Source: Ciceribacter sichuanensis (lineage in GTDB: Bacteria > Pseudomonadota > Alphaproteobacteria > Rhizobiales > Rhizobiaceae). Taken from it: a DNA stretch of 42,780 bases. The notes beneath the pieces are model-generated. The model was not told the DNA's origin and made no database searches. It worked only from the letters and a program-made list of their open reading frames with translations. Below are positions 24,661 to 33,675 of this stretch, in pieces; positions within the stretch are counted from its first letter, which is position 1; every line of letters starts with the position of its first letter. The stretch spans positions 1-42,780 of the forward strand of contig NZ_JAMXLX010000016.1 of the NCBI RefSeq assembly GCF_024055605.1, given 5' to 3'. The translations under genes and the position numbers were made by a program.

Positions 24661-24835
24661 CTCTTCGCCTCGCGTGACGTGGAAATGACCTCGGCATACG
24701 CACAACTTTCAGGCGCGTATTGCACAACGTCGTGAGTTTTGGACATTCTTCCTGCAAAGCGCAGCCATGCATTCGGATAGACGTGATTTCCATTTTCATC
24801 ATGTCTAGCGGGAGGCGCCGAACACCTCCTGCGAT

Positions 24836-25657
24836 GGTGGCGTCGCCTTAAGGAATTTTGCTGATCGAGTTGCTATTTGGTGGGCATGACCAGAGAGCCG
24901 CCGCCCCGTTATCATCGCCACCGCTTCCCCGGCGAGATCATCTCATCGCCATGCGGTCTGGCTGTACTACCGGTTTCCGCTCAGCTTTCGCGATGTCGAA
25001 GACTTGTTGGCCGAACGCGGCATTGAGGTTTCCTTCCAGACGGTCTCGGAATGGGCAGCCAAGTTCGGCCTCAAATTCGCTCATCAGCTCCGGCGGCGCT
25101 CGCAAGGCAACTTTGCCGACAAGTGGCAGTTTGATGAGATGGCTGTCTCCATCAAGGGCAAAAAATACTGCCTCTGGCAGGCCGTTGATGCCAATGGCTA
25201 CGTCCTCGATGCCCTGCTGCAAAGCCGAAGAAACAAGCGAGCAGCCTTACGGCTGATGAGAAAGCTGCTGAAAGGCCAGGGTATCGCCCCGCGCGTGATG
25301 GTCACCGACAAGCTGCGGTCCTATTCTGCGGCAAAGACCGAACTGATGCCGGGTGTCGAGCATCGATCGCACAAAGGCTTGAACAACCGTGCTGAGAATT
25401 CGCATCTTCCCGTACGAAGACGAGAGAGGCGTATGATGCGCTTCAAGTCGGCGCGACAATGCCAGCGGTTCGTCTCAACTCACAGCCAGATTGCCAATCT
25501 CTTCCTTCTTCACCGCAAACAGCTGAATGCCGCAGATCACCGCCAGCTTCGCTCCCTCGCCTGCGCAACATCGCGCCAGATCACCATGTCCGTCAGCCCA
25601 TGACGTCTGAGTAGGAAGGCAACAGCGCGCCCACAGATCGGTTAAGGCGACGCAACC
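24836..25657 (+). mobile_element. IS6-family element with frameshifted transposase
   Basis: The ends are GGTGGCGTCGCCTTAA and, at the right, the inverse of GGTTGCGTCGCCTTAA. The size of 822 bp is normal for IS6. The adjoining 5 bases, GCGAT and ATCGC, extend the symmetry to 24831-25662. No 8-bp direct duplication flanks it. It is the same subfamily and orientation as the partial copies at both window edges. Confidence 0.85.
24886..25603 (+). pseudogene. IS6-family transposase with +1 frameshift
   Basis: The start at 24886 gives MTREPPPRYHRHRFPGEIIS. The expected continuation HAVWLYYRFPLSFRDVEDLL is in the next frame from 24950, so a small insertion near 24943-24949 (a repeated ATC/TCAT stretch) has shifted the frame. 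The remainder is complete: KWQFDEMAVSIKGKKYCLWQ carries the first catalytic Asp, VTDKLRSYSAA the second, and NNRAENSHLPVRRRERRM the Glu. The intact relative at 42705 reads AAIIAHAVWL through the same place, which supports a real lesion or a sequencing error. Confidence 0.82.
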
Positions 25658-25827
25658 ATCGCCTGGTATCGGTTAGACCCAGGCCAGCGTCAAACCGTGA
25701 CCTGGGAACATCGCTTACGAAAGATAACATCCCCCGCGGCCTGGATTTGGTTGCAAGGTAAAGCGATGCCGCCAATCGGGCATCGAGCGTCAAACCTGCG
25801 CTTCCGGGGCGCAAGGCTTTCGAAACC

Positions 25828-26136
25828 CTAACTATCGAATATTTTTCCAGTGGGGGACGCAAGTTTTTTGATCAGTTGTTCGATCAATACAATTCGACGG
25901 TGCGCCTCGTCCCAATCCAGCCCTAATATGTCGGGTACCGTCGCCAGACAGTCGAGGGTCTCCATCAGCCCGAATTGATCGAGGTAGATCTCAACGGGTT
26001 CGGGCGCAGACCCTTTCAGGAGGTTCTCGATTTCCAAAACGCGGTTTGCCTTCCCGTCAGACTTCCCCGTAGCCTGCTGCTCCATCAGCAGGGCAACGGC
26101 TCTCATCAGTGCAATTGGGTCCGCTCTGAATGGCAA
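25828..26136 (-). CDS. Small hypothetical protein
   Basis: A 102-residue protein using TTG at 26136, chosen because AGGAGG lies 9 bases upstream; the frame is open further upstream, but no site as good is seen. It has no cysteine-rich motif, signal or membrane segment. It is predicted largely helical (ALMRAVALLMEQQATGKSDG, then RIVLIEQLIKKLASPTGK). I do not recognise the family. It sits between an IS6 element and a LysR gene on the same strand as the LysR gene, separated from its stop by about 120 bp. Confidence 0.5.
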   Translation of the reverse strand: MPFRADPIALMRAVALLMEQQATGKSDGKANRVLEIENLLKGSAPEPVEIYLDQFGLMETLDCLATVPDILGLDWDEAHRRIVLIEQLIKKLASPTGKIFDS

Positions 26137-26259
26137 CGGGTCTCGCCTCCTTGTCGATGGCCCAAGGTAGCGAGGATGATGGGAAGCGTATTGTAAAAAT
26201 CGATTGCGTGGTGGAGCTTCGTCTTTTAGCGACCGGACACGGAAATTCATGCCTGCGGG

Positions 26260-27120
26260 CTATGGGCGATCTTTCGACAATCGCTCGATCGCAAGATCAA
26301 CGAATGCCCGTAGCCGGGCCGATCTGCGAATATCGCGATGATAGCCCATCCAGATGTCTCGGGCGGGAGGATCCTCTCCCAGATCGATGCGCTGAAGGTT
26401 CGCCTGTTGATCTCCCACCGGCCTGGGCAGCACAGCGATGCCGACCCCCGCACAGCTCATCTGGGCCTGAACGTTTCGGTTGTTCGACCTTACGATCACC
26501 TTGGCTTGTGGCAACTTCGATTTCAGCCAGTCGATATCCGGAAAGGCGCCGAGTGAGGTGTCCATGGTCACGAGGCCGCATCCCTGCCCGTCGCCCGCCC
26601 GAGGCGGTGGCCTGCTGGCGGCGGCATAAACGCCGTAGGGCATTTCGATGAGTTTGCGCTGGACGACGTCGGCTTCGGTAAACGGCGAGATGCGAAACGC
26701 GACGTCGGCTTCCCTTTGTGCAAGGCTGAATAGCCGTGTTCCGGTGAGGATCTCCATTTCGACGTGGGTGTGCACCCTCGCGAACTCGGCGATGACTGGG
26801 GGCAGAACCCAGGCTCCGAACCAATCGGGCGAGGAGATCCGAAGCATGCCTTCGAGTTTCTGAACGTTTCCGGCCAGCCGCCTTTCGATGGCCAGCGCAC
26901 TCTCTTCCATGTGCTCGGCGATGGAAAGAACCGCCGACCCCTCTTCCGTGAGGACATAGCCCTCGCTGGTGCGCTGGAACAATGTCTGGCCGGTTGCTTC
27001 TTCCAGGGCTCTCAGGCGGCGGCTGATGGTGGGATGGCTAAGGCGCAAAGATCGACCGGCCGCACCCAGCGTGCCCTGTCTCGCCACCGCGAGGAAAATT
27101 CTGACGTCGCTCCATTCCAT
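26260..27120 (-). CDS. LysR-family transcriptional regulator
   Basis: A 286-residue regulator. The N-terminal winged helix-turn-helix is FLAVARQGTLGAAGRSLRLS, then HPTISRRLRALEEATGQTLF. A linker helix and a periplasmic-binding-protein-like effector domain follow. It is divergent from the MFS gene at 27225 with a 104-bp gap that holds a classic T-N11-A box, so it probably controls that transporter and its own gene. The effector is unknown. The length is slightly below the usual 300, with the core intact. Confidence 0.88.
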   Translation of the reverse strand: MEWSDVRIFLAVARQGTLGAAGRSLRLSHPTISRRLRALEEATGQTLFQRTSEGYVLTEEGSAVLSIAEHMEESALAIERRLAGNVQKLEGMLRISSPDWFGAWVLPPVIAEFARVHTHVEMEILTGTRLFSLAQREADVAFRISPFTEADVVQRKLIEMPYGVYAAASRPPPRAGDGQGCGLVTMDTSLGAFPDIDWLKSKLPQAKVIVRSNNRNVQAQMSCAGVGIAVLPRPVGDQQANLQRIDLGEDPPARDIWMGYHRDIRRSARLRAFVDLAIERLSKDRP

Positions 27121-27156
27121 GATCAGCCCCGTTCAAAAACGTACGGACACTGTGCA

Positions 27157-27177
27157 TTGTCTTCGATTGCGGGACAA
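27157..27177. promoter_or_regulatory. LysR-type operator
   Basis: TTGTC and GACAA form a perfect inverted repeat separated by 11 bases, the T-N11-A pattern bound by LysR proteins. It lies centrally between the divergent lysR and MFS genes. Confidence 0.6.
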
Positions 27178-27224
27178 GGACGTCAGCCCGATATTCTCGA
27201 CAATCAATCATCAAGGACGTCGAA

Positions 27225-28397
27225 ATGACCATCCACTATCAAACAACGGCGCTGCCGAGAATGACGACGCCACTGACCCTCGTCATGGCGCTCGGCGCCG
27301 GCGCGGCGGTCGCCAACATCTATTACAATCAGCCGATGCTGACGTTGATTGGGAAAGATCTCCCGATTGCATCAAGCCTCATCTCGCCTGTGACCCAGCT
27401 TGGATATGCCTTGGGCCTGTTCCTCCTGGTTCCCCTCGGAGACGTTGTCGAGCGCAAGCTCCTGATTGTCGGCCAGTTCGTCGCGCTGGCCATCGCTCTT
27501 CTCGGTGTCGCCTACGCCAGCAGCACGGCCGTGATCGTCGCAGCCTCGGCTCTTGTCGGCATCTCCTCGACCGTGGCGCAGCAAATCGTTCCGTTCGCCG
27601 CGCATCTTGCAACGCCCGAGAAACGTGGCGCGACCGTGGGCACCTTGCTGTCCGGTGTGTTGGGCGGCATTCTGCTCAGTCGAACCGTTGCGGGTTATGT
27701 CGGCACCAGCCTTGGCTGGCGCGAGATGTACGTGATCGCCGTCCCGGTTGCGCTTGTCGGTGCCATTGGGATGTGGAGTATCCTGCCCCCCGTGCCGCCG
27801 ACCGTGTCGATGCCTTACCGGAAGCTGATTTCATCGATTGGCTCGCTCTGGATGGAGCTTCCGGAACTGCGCCGGGCTGCGGTGACGCAAGCGCTGATCT
27901 TCGCGGGCTTTTCTGCGTTCTGGACAGCTCTGCCGTTCCGTCTCGCCCAGCCTGATCTCGGTCTTGGCGCGGAGACTGCCGGATTGTTCGGTATTGTCGG
28001 TGCGGTCGGCGTGATCGCGGCCCCGATCGCCGGACGCGTGTCGGACAGGAGGGGACCTGCGGTCGTGGTCCGGCTCGGAGCCATCATTTCCCTGTTGTCA
28101 TGGGTGCTCTTTGCCGTATCGCCCACTCTTGCCGGCCTCGTTATCGGGGTGATCGTGCTGGACTTCGGAATGCAGAGCGCATTGGTATCCAATCAGGCCC
28201 TGGTCTACTCTCTGAAACCTGAGGCGCGGGCTCGTCTCAACACCGTCCTTATGGGGTCTATGTTCTTTGGCGGTGCCATTGGATCGGCTGCGGCGATAAC
28301 AGTCTGGACCCATGCGGGCTGGATCGCACTTGCCGCTTCTGGCGGGCTTTCAAGCGCGATCGCTGTCGTACTTCAGATCCGCCCATATCGCGATTGA
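27225..28397 (+). CDS. MFS transporter
   Basis: A 390-residue, 12-helix major facilitator protein. The first helix contains AVANIYYNQPMLTLI, typical of a large group of YnfM/AraJ-like exporters. The 2-3 loop is LVPLGDVVERKLLI and a second copy of the signature, GRVSDRRGPAVVVRL, lies in the second half. An AAGGACGTC stretch overlaps its ribosome site and recurs 38 bases upstream. Control by the divergent LysR regulator is likely. It could export a toxic compound or metabolite; the substrate cannot be named. Confidence 0.85.
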   Translation: MTIHYQTTALPRMTTPLTLVMALGAGAAVANIYYNQPMLTLIGKDLPIASSLISPVTQLGYALGLFLLVPLGDVVERKLLIVGQFVALAIALLGVAYASSTAVIVAASALVGISSTVAQQIVPFAAHLATPEKRGATVGTLLSGVLGGILLSRTVAGYVGTSLGWREMYVIAVPVALVGAIGMWSILPPVPPTVSMPYRKLISSIGSLWMELPELRRAAVTQALIFAGFSAFWTALPFRLAQPDLGLGAETAGLFGIVGAVGVIAAPIAGRVSDRRGPAVVVRLGAIISLLSWVLFAVSPTLAGLVIGVIVLDFGMQSALVSNQALVYSLKPEARARLNTVLMGSMFFGGAIGSAAAITVWTHAGWIALAASGGLSSAIAVVLQIRPYRD

Positions 28398-28431
28398 TTG
28401 CAGCCTTGCCGATCATTCGCGCATGTGTTTT

Positions 28432-28458
28432 CGCCGCCCATCCAGAGGAAGGGCGGCG
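28432..28458. terminator. Hairpin between convergent MFS and AraC genes
   Basis: An 8-bp GC-rich stem, CGCCGCCC / GGGCGGCG, with an 11-base loop in the 85-bp gap between convergent genes. No T tract is seen. Confidence 0.5.
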
Positions 28459-28482
28459 GAAGGAAGCCCGGCCCGACGGCCG

Positions 28483-29058
28483 TCATGCTTCATGCAGGGC
28501 TTCATGACTGACACTGAATCTGCGCCAGGCGCTGGGGGTCGTTCCGGTAGCCCGGCGGAAAATGCGGGACAGGTGAGCCTGGTCGGAAAGGCCGCAATCC
28601 AGTGCGATCTCGCTTAGAGAGGCGTTGCTGTTCGCCATTCTGTACTTGGCGTGTTCAACGCGGCGGCTGAGAATGTAATTGTGGGGCGACATCTCAAAGC
28701 TCACCTTGAAGGCTGCCGAGAAATAGCTGGTGCTCAGACGGACCAACTGCGCGAGTTCATCGAGCGATATCGGCTCCGACAGGTTCTCCTCGATGTGCTT
28801 CCTGACGCGGTTCACCTGCCACGGCGCAAGACCTCCTGTCGTCGAGCGCCGGCGCACGTCGTTTGCGGCGCCTGCGTGCGGCCGAAGCAGGATTGACGCC
28901 TTCCGGATCAAATCAATTGCGATCGACTCATCGCTGTCGACCAGGGTGATCGCGTGCATGACAAGATGAGAAACTTCAGTCGAAACCTCGACGGTGAGAT
29001 TGCTAAAATTAACCAATGGGTCGCGGGGGGAAAAAACGGTGGCACTGAGAGGCATCAT
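28483..29058 (-). CDS. AraC-family transcriptional regulator
   Basis: A 191-residue protein. The C-terminal 100 residues hold the two AraC helix-turn-helix units (ISLDELAQLVRLSTSYFSAA, then ASLSEIALDCGLSDQAHLSR). The N-terminal 85 residues are too short for a normal AraC sensor domain and show no known ligand fold, so it may be a SoxS/MarA-like or degenerate form. The start at 29058 follows AGGAG. It is divergent from the histidine kinase gene at 29221, leaving about 160 bp for shared control. Confidence 0.85.
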   Translation of the reverse strand: MMPLSATVFSPRDPLVNFSNLTVEVSTEVSHLVMHAITLVDSDESIAIDLIRKASILLRPHAGAANDVRRRSTTGGLAPWQVNRVRKHIEENLSEPISLDELAQLVRLSTSYFSAAFKVSFEMSPHNYILSRRVEHAKYRMANSNASLSEIALDCGLSDQAHLSRIFRRATGTTPSAWRRFSVSHEALHEA

Positions 29059-29220
29059 CCATCTCCTAATGACCTGAAAAAGCGATTGCTGATGGGGTCA
29101 TTCTCGCCAGATCGATGCTCCTTCGAAATCGTACAATCATTGTATTTTCCAACACATCAGTCGTAGTCGATCATATCTTGGTATTATTGCCGGCCGAGAC
29201 GGACTGGCCGGGAGAACTCG

Positions 29221-30762
29221 GTGAATCCACAAGAAGACGCATTCGCTTCGCTGAAAAATCGCTGCATTAACAATGCTTTGGCAGAATTTGTCCGGTTTCT
29301 TCGAAAGGCTTCTGGCGGTAAAGGCAGCGGATTTGGATGCGCAGCGCACCCATGGCCAACCGCCGGAGCAGCCTTCCAACAACCGGCCGGAAAAGCTACA
29401 GTCCGAAAACGGCTTCCGGACGTGTTGGGGGCTCAAGAAACCAAGTTCATATTATCCTTCGCGCTCTCGCGATACGCAGTTCTTCAGCACAATTTGTTCG
29501 GCGATGGATCACAAAACCGTCGCCATCGTACTTCCCGGGATTTGGAGATGAAGAGTAGAATTCTGTCGCATGGAGCTTTCTCCCTGGCTCCGCTGGCAAT
29601 GATCGAGCTGGACCTTCGAAAGACGAGAGCGCTGGCCGCCGACAGACATATCGCGGTGAATGGAGAGCGCTCTTACGACAACGCGTCCGTCTGTGCCTTG
29701 ACCAACAGCGTGGATATCCTTGGCGTCAATAATGCGGCTCGGTCGATCCTTGCCCTTGAGGGAAAGGGAATGCCGGAGCGCGTGTCCCATATCATTCCCG
29801 AGAAGTTGCAGAAGCCCTTTGCAAAAGGGCTCGTTTCGCTTCTCCATGGCGAGAGCTTCGTGATCGAGGGCATCCTCAAGACCGCTGACGGAGAGGATTT
29901 CCCAGCCCATATCGCCGGATGGAACGACACCGACGCTACCGGGGAGGACCAGGTGATGATCGGCATAACGAAGCTCGAGCATAACCGTGGCAGGGAGAAA
30001 GCGAACGGGGATATTCAGGGCGATCCGGTCCATGCGGCAAGGATATCGATACTGGGTGAGATGACCGCTTCCATCGCTCATGAGGTAAACCAGCCACTGG
30101 GATCAATCGTCACGAGTGCTGAAGCGGGTCTTCGCTGGCTCAATCATGCGCAACCTGATCTGGACGAAGTGCGGACGATTCTTGAACGCATCATAAACAG
30201 CGGCCGGAGAGCGGGAAACATCATATCGGCATTGATGGGGTTGGCGAGCAATTCCGCATCGGAACGCACCGCGGTCGAAGTTGCGGCGCTGATCGACGAA
30301 ACCGTCTTGATCCTCCGTTCGGATCTGAACCGCAGGCAGAGCGGCCTGCGTCTAGAAATATCGCCTGACCTGCCCCGCGTCTGGATCGACCGGACACAGA
30401 TCCTTCAGGTTATCGTCAATCTGGTAACCAATGCAGCCCAGGCAATGTCGGATGGCCAGGCCTGGAATAGAACGCTTTCCATCCGGGCCCGTGAAAACCA
30501 GGATCGCGTGACAATCGAAGTGGAAGACAGCGGCCCGGGGGTGGATCCGAAGGTGCGGGAACGATTGTTCGAGAGCTTCTACACGACCAAGACAACCGGC
30601 ATCGGAATGGGGCTGGCTATCTGCCGCTCTATCGTCGAGGCCCACGGCAGTGAGATCGAATTGCAATCGTCGCAATATCTCGGCGCCCGGTTCAGCTTCA
30701 CGCTACCTGTTGCCCCGGACGCTCCGTCGACCGTGGCGACATCCGGCTCAGTCGTGGGGTGA
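29221..30762 (+). CDS. PAS sensor histidine kinase
   Basis: A 513-residue kinase. A PAS-like region spans about 150-260 (SVDILGVNNAARSILALEG). HisKA follows with LGEMTASIAHEVNQPLGSIV, carrying the phosphoacceptor His, near residue 290. The HATPase domain has N box VNLVTNAAQAM, then EDSGPGVD and GIGMGLAICRSIVEAHG. No membrane helices are visible, so it is probably cytosolic, like FixL-type kinases. The GTG at 29221 has GGGAGA upstream, but the first 110 residues are of unusual composition, and an ATG at 29548 is a realistic alternative. It is convergent with a single-domain receiver gene 4 bases beyond its stop. Confidence 0.85.
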   Translation: MNPQEDAFASLKNRCINNALAEFVRFLRKASGGKGSGFGCAAHPWPTAGAAFQQPAGKATVRKRLPDVLGAQETKFILSFALSRYAVLQHNLFGDGSQNRRHRTSRDLEMKSRILSHGAFSLAPLAMIELDLRKTRALAADRHIAVNGERSYDNASVCALTNSVDILGVNNAARSILALEGKGMPERVSHIIPEKLQKPFAKGLVSLLHGESFVIEGILKTADGEDFPAHIAGWNDTDATGEDQVMIGITKLEHNRGREKANGDIQGDPVHAARISILGEMTASIAHEVNQPLGSIVTSAEAGLRWLNHAQPDLDEVRTILERIINSGRRAGNIISALMGLASNSASERTAVEVAALIDETVLILRSDLNRRQSGLRLEISPDLPRVWIDRTQILQVIVNLVTNAAQAMSDGQAWNRTLSIRARENQDRVTIEVEDSGPGVDPKVRERLFESFYTTKTTGIGMGLAICRSIVEAHGSEIELQSSQYLGARFSFTLPVAPDAPSTVATSGSVVG

Positions 30763-30766
30763 CGGG

Positions 30767-31168
30767 TTACAAGTTGCCGCGACGATGATTGCCAGCCTTA
30801 TCGAGATTGATGCAGAGCTCCTCGAACGAAAACGGCTTGGCCACGACCGAGATCGCGCCGCCTGCATAGGCCTTCTGTTCCAGATCCGGCTCCGTTCGGC
30901 CGGTCATGAGGATCACGGGAAGATCGCGGTCAAGGTCGCCAAGGGCGTTCATCAGTGCGATTCCGTCCATCGACGGCATATGGATGTCACTAATTATACA
31001 AAAAAAGTCGTCAAGGTTGGAGCGCTCAAGGAGCTGCTCCGCAGAATGGAAGCATTCCGCCCTGTAGTCTGGCGATCTGACAAGACTGCTTATGGCGAGG
31101 GGAATGTCCGCGTCATCATCCACAATTCCGATGAGTGAATTCGAAGGCACCGGCGTCTCCAATTGCAC
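30767..31168 (-). CDS. Single-domain response regulator
   Basis: A 133-residue receiver domain with no output domain. The acidic pair lies at D17-D19, the phosphoacceptor is D61 in CIISDIHMP, the switch Thr is in VILMTGR, and the conserved Lys is in VAKPF. It could act as a phosphate sink or shuttle for the adjacent kinase. It closely resembles the receiver at 37790-38158, with the same SDIHMP and VILMTGR strings, so one probably arose by duplication. It ends tail to tail with the kinase gene. Confidence 0.88.
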   Translation of the reverse strand: MQLETPVPSNSLIGIVDDDADIPLAISSLVRSPDYRAECFHSAEQLLERSNLDDFFCIISDIHMPSMDGIALMNALGDLDRDLPVILMTGRTEPDLEQKAYAGGAISVVAKPFSFEELCINLDKAGNHRRGNL

Positions 31169-31289
31169 CGATCAACTGATGCCTGGAGACGAAATTTAGA
31201 GTTTCGGCAGCGAACGTCAATCATCCCTACGTATTGCCGTATTGGCCCCGGACCGAACGGCTTGCCAATCAGCGGATTTCGCGATGGTT

Positions 31290-31312
31290 ACGGCGGCGGG
31301 GGATGCCGCCGT
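31290..31312 (-). terminator. Terminator-like hairpin after MFS gene
   Basis: An 8-bp stem, ACGGCGGC / GCCGCCGT, with a 7-base loop, 6 bases beyond the MFS stop on the minus strand. No clear U tract follows. Confidence 0.45.
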
Positions 31313-31318
31313 GACGGG

Positions 31319-32533
31319 TCACCGCTGCTGCCGATGCCGAGACCGCAAAGGTCCGGTTTTTTGTCTTACCAGATCCAGAAGCAGCGTTACCGCCGCAAGC
31401 ACGGCGATCGTTCCAACGCCGATATCAACCGCGGTCGAGAGACCATAGACGGTTGCGATCCTGCCAAGGGACAGGGCCACGACCGCCTGGGCGAGGTAGG
31501 CGACCAGAAAAAGGGCGGAGAGCGTTGCCGCCCTGTGTGTGATGGGCAAATGTGCGTTGATCAGCGAAAGCCCTCCCAGCAGCAGCCAGCTATACGCGAT
31601 CCCGGCGCCAGCCTGGGCCACCATATAAAGGCCGAGCGAATGTTCCACTGCCGCCAGCGCAAGCAGCGCGGATGACGCGATCGCCGCCAACCCGCCCGAA
31701 AGAATGACCCTGCTGGCGGCGAGCTTCCGGGCCGGAATGGTTGCCAGCGTGGAAGCCAGGGCAAACAGCGCAATCGTTCCGCCGTTGACCAATGCATTGG
31801 AGGATGCAACGACGTCGCGCGCCACTTGAGCACCGAGCGACAGCGTCATTGCACCGAGAACATATGACCCGGTCACGGCGGCAGTCGATGCGACGAAGAC
31901 CGCGAAAACACCATTCGGGATCGCCGGCAGTCGCGGTCTCCAGTGTCCTGCTGCCCTTGACGCTGTGTGATTGGGCAGAAACCAGGTCAACACGATCAGG
32001 GCCGCAAGGACGACGGTCAACACTGCGAAGTTGAGCCTGAGCGGCAGCGGAGCATACTGGATGAGTGCACCGCCGATCAGCGCGGCTCCCACCATGCCAA
32101 GCCCCTGAGCCGCCGCAGTCACGCTGCCGGCCTGCCCGACCCTGTGCGGTGGACTGAACTCGACCACGGCTGCCGCTGAAGGACCGGCAGAGAGCCCCAC
32201 GCCGACACCCATGAAGGCGCGGCCGAAGAAGATCCAGTCGACGTCGGGCGCGACGGCGAATATCAACGATCCCAACGCCGAGAACGTAAGTCCCGCCACC
32301 ATGGCTTCCCGACGGCCGATATAATCGGAGAGATTTCCGAACAGCACCAGGACGAGGACGACGAAAACAGGATAGACCGCGAATATCGCCGTCGTTGTAA
32401 ACGTGGTCAGATGCCATTGCTGGGCATACAGCGGATAGCTCAAGGCGGGAGCAGCGCTTGTCCAGATGGTATGGGCGACGATCGCGGCGGCGGCCAGGAA
32501 GCTCGCCTGACGGCCTAAAACCCTGCGTGTCAT
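31319..32533 (-). CDS. MFS transporter
   Basis: A 404-residue major facilitator protein with about 12 helices. The 2-3 loop is LFGNLSDYIGRREAMVAGL. Its start overlaps the end of the metallo-hydrolase gene (32530-32533), so the two are co-translated and probably handle the same compound: hydrolase first, then uptake or export. It is not closely similar to the other two MFS proteins in the window. Substrate unknown. Confidence 0.87.
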   Translation of the reverse strand: MTRRVLGRQASFLAAAAIVAHTIWTSAAPALSYPLYAQQWHLTTFTTTAIFAVYPVFVVLVLVLFGNLSDYIGRREAMVAGLTFSALGSLIFAVAPDVDWIFFGRAFMGVGVGLSAGPSAAAVVEFSPPHRVGQAGSVTAAAQGLGMVGAALIGGALIQYAPLPLRLNFAVLTVVLAALIVLTWFLPNHTASRAAGHWRPRLPAIPNGVFAVFVASTAAVTGSYVLGAMTLSLGAQVARDVVASSNALVNGGTIALFALASTLATIPARKLAASRVILSGGLAAIASSALLALAAVEHSLGLYMVAQAGAGIAYSWLLLGGLSLINAHLPITHRAATLSALFLVAYLAQAVVALSLGRIATVYGLSTAVDIGVGTIAVLAAVTLLLDLVRQKTGPLRSRHRQQR

Positions 32534-33387
32534 GATTTTTCTCCAGCCGCGCTGATGAAATCATATGCTGCGCCGGCTTTTTTGATGCGGCCGACACCCG
32601 GGTAGCTCCAATGGAACCCGAGGAGTTTCGCATCTTGTGCAGCCGCCCGATCCAGCAGGGTACGGCGCGTCATTTTTGCCCGGGCGGGATCCATGTCGAA
32701 TCCAAAGCTCCAATCCGGATGTTCAAACGAGACGATTTCGCTTGAGGCAGCGTCCACGGTGATGATTAGCGGAATGTCCCCCTCGATCACGGCGGACAAA
32801 TGGCCGGGGGTGTGGCCGGGAGTGGCCAGAACATGCATGCCAGGAACGATCTCGGCGCCGTCTTCGATCAGGTTCACGCAATCTTGTACCGCAGACAGAT
32901 CGCGGCGAGCGCCTTCGACGAAGGGCTGTACTTCGGCAGGCAGAGCCGAGGCTGCCTCACCCATCCAGAACTCCCACTCCGCTTTCCCGACGAAGTATTT
33001 CGCCTTCGGGAAGCGAAGGCTGCCATCGTCTCGCAGAAGGCCCCAGATATGGTCCGGATGAGCGTGCGATATCAGCACGATCGTCACGTCTTCCGCGCGA
33101 ACGCCGACGCGTTCCAGATTCTCCTCGAGCATCCCCTCGGTGGGCTGGAAGCGCCTTCCGGCCCCGACGTCCACCAGAATGACCTGCTCGTTATAAACGA
33201 TCAGGGGAATGTTCGATTGCGCATGGGCGCTGTTGTCCTGGCCCTTCAGCCGGGAGACGATATCAGCCCTCTCATCCTCATTGGCCTCGGGCGCGAATAG
33301 TTCTCCGTTCAAAACGATGGGACCATCCGAAAGCACGGTGATGTCAAATTCGCCGTGACGGAAACTATGAAACTCAGACTGGGTCAT
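32530..33387 (-). CDS. MBL-fold (metallo-beta-lactamase) hydrolase, cytosolic
   Basis: A 285-residue metallo-hydrolase. The zinc motif HAHPDH lies in VLISHAHPDHIWGLL near residue 107; the later GHTPGH supplies another His ligand. No signal peptide is seen, so it is cytosolic. AHL lactonases, among others, share this fold and length, but arylsulfatase- or glyoxalase-like activity is equally possible. The start at 33387 follows GGAGTTGG. It is coupled by overlap to the MFS gene downstream and follows, on the same strand, the exported relative at 33676. Confidence 0.87.
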   Translation of the reverse strand: MTQSEFHSFRHGEFDITVLSDGPIVLNGELFAPEANEDERADIVSRLKGQDNSAHAQSNIPLIVYNEQVILVDVGAGRRFQPTEGMLEENLERVGVRAEDVTIVLISHAHPDHIWGLLRDDGSLRFPKAKYFVGKAEWEFWMGEAASALPAEVQPFVEGARRDLSAVQDCVNLIEDGAEIVPGMHVLATPGHTPGHLSAVIEGDIPLIITVDAASSEIVSFEHPDWSFGFDMDPARAKMTRRTLLDRAAAQDAKLLGFHWSYPGVGRIKKAGAAYDFISAAGEKS

Positions 33388-33632
33388 TTGCCAACTCCGT
33401 TTGTTTGATGGAAGACATGTCGGCCTATCGAAGATGTTTTGGAACTGACATAAATGAAAAATATCCGTTCATTTTTAAACGGGTGTTCCGGTGGGATTTT
33501 ACTCAATAATTTCAATTCATTATCGGGAAAATAGGGAGCGATATCCATTCCCGGCAGCGCCGCCGTCAGGTCGGCACCGTCCCAGGGGGCGTGCTTCGCC
33601 AGCAGGCGGAGCAGTGGACAGCTGACTGTTTG

Positions 33633-33664
33633 GGAGGATGCGGAGCCGGTCGGCCGCATCCTCC
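33633..33664 (-). terminator. Terminator-like hairpin after exported MBL hydrolase
   Basis: An 11-bp stem, GGAGGATGCGG / CCGCATCCTCC, with a 10-base loop, 11 bases beyond the stop at 33676. No U tract follows, so termination or 3'-end protection is inferred. The remaining DNA to 33387 shows no credible gene. Confidence 0.5.
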
Positions 33665-33675
33665 AGGGAGACGGT

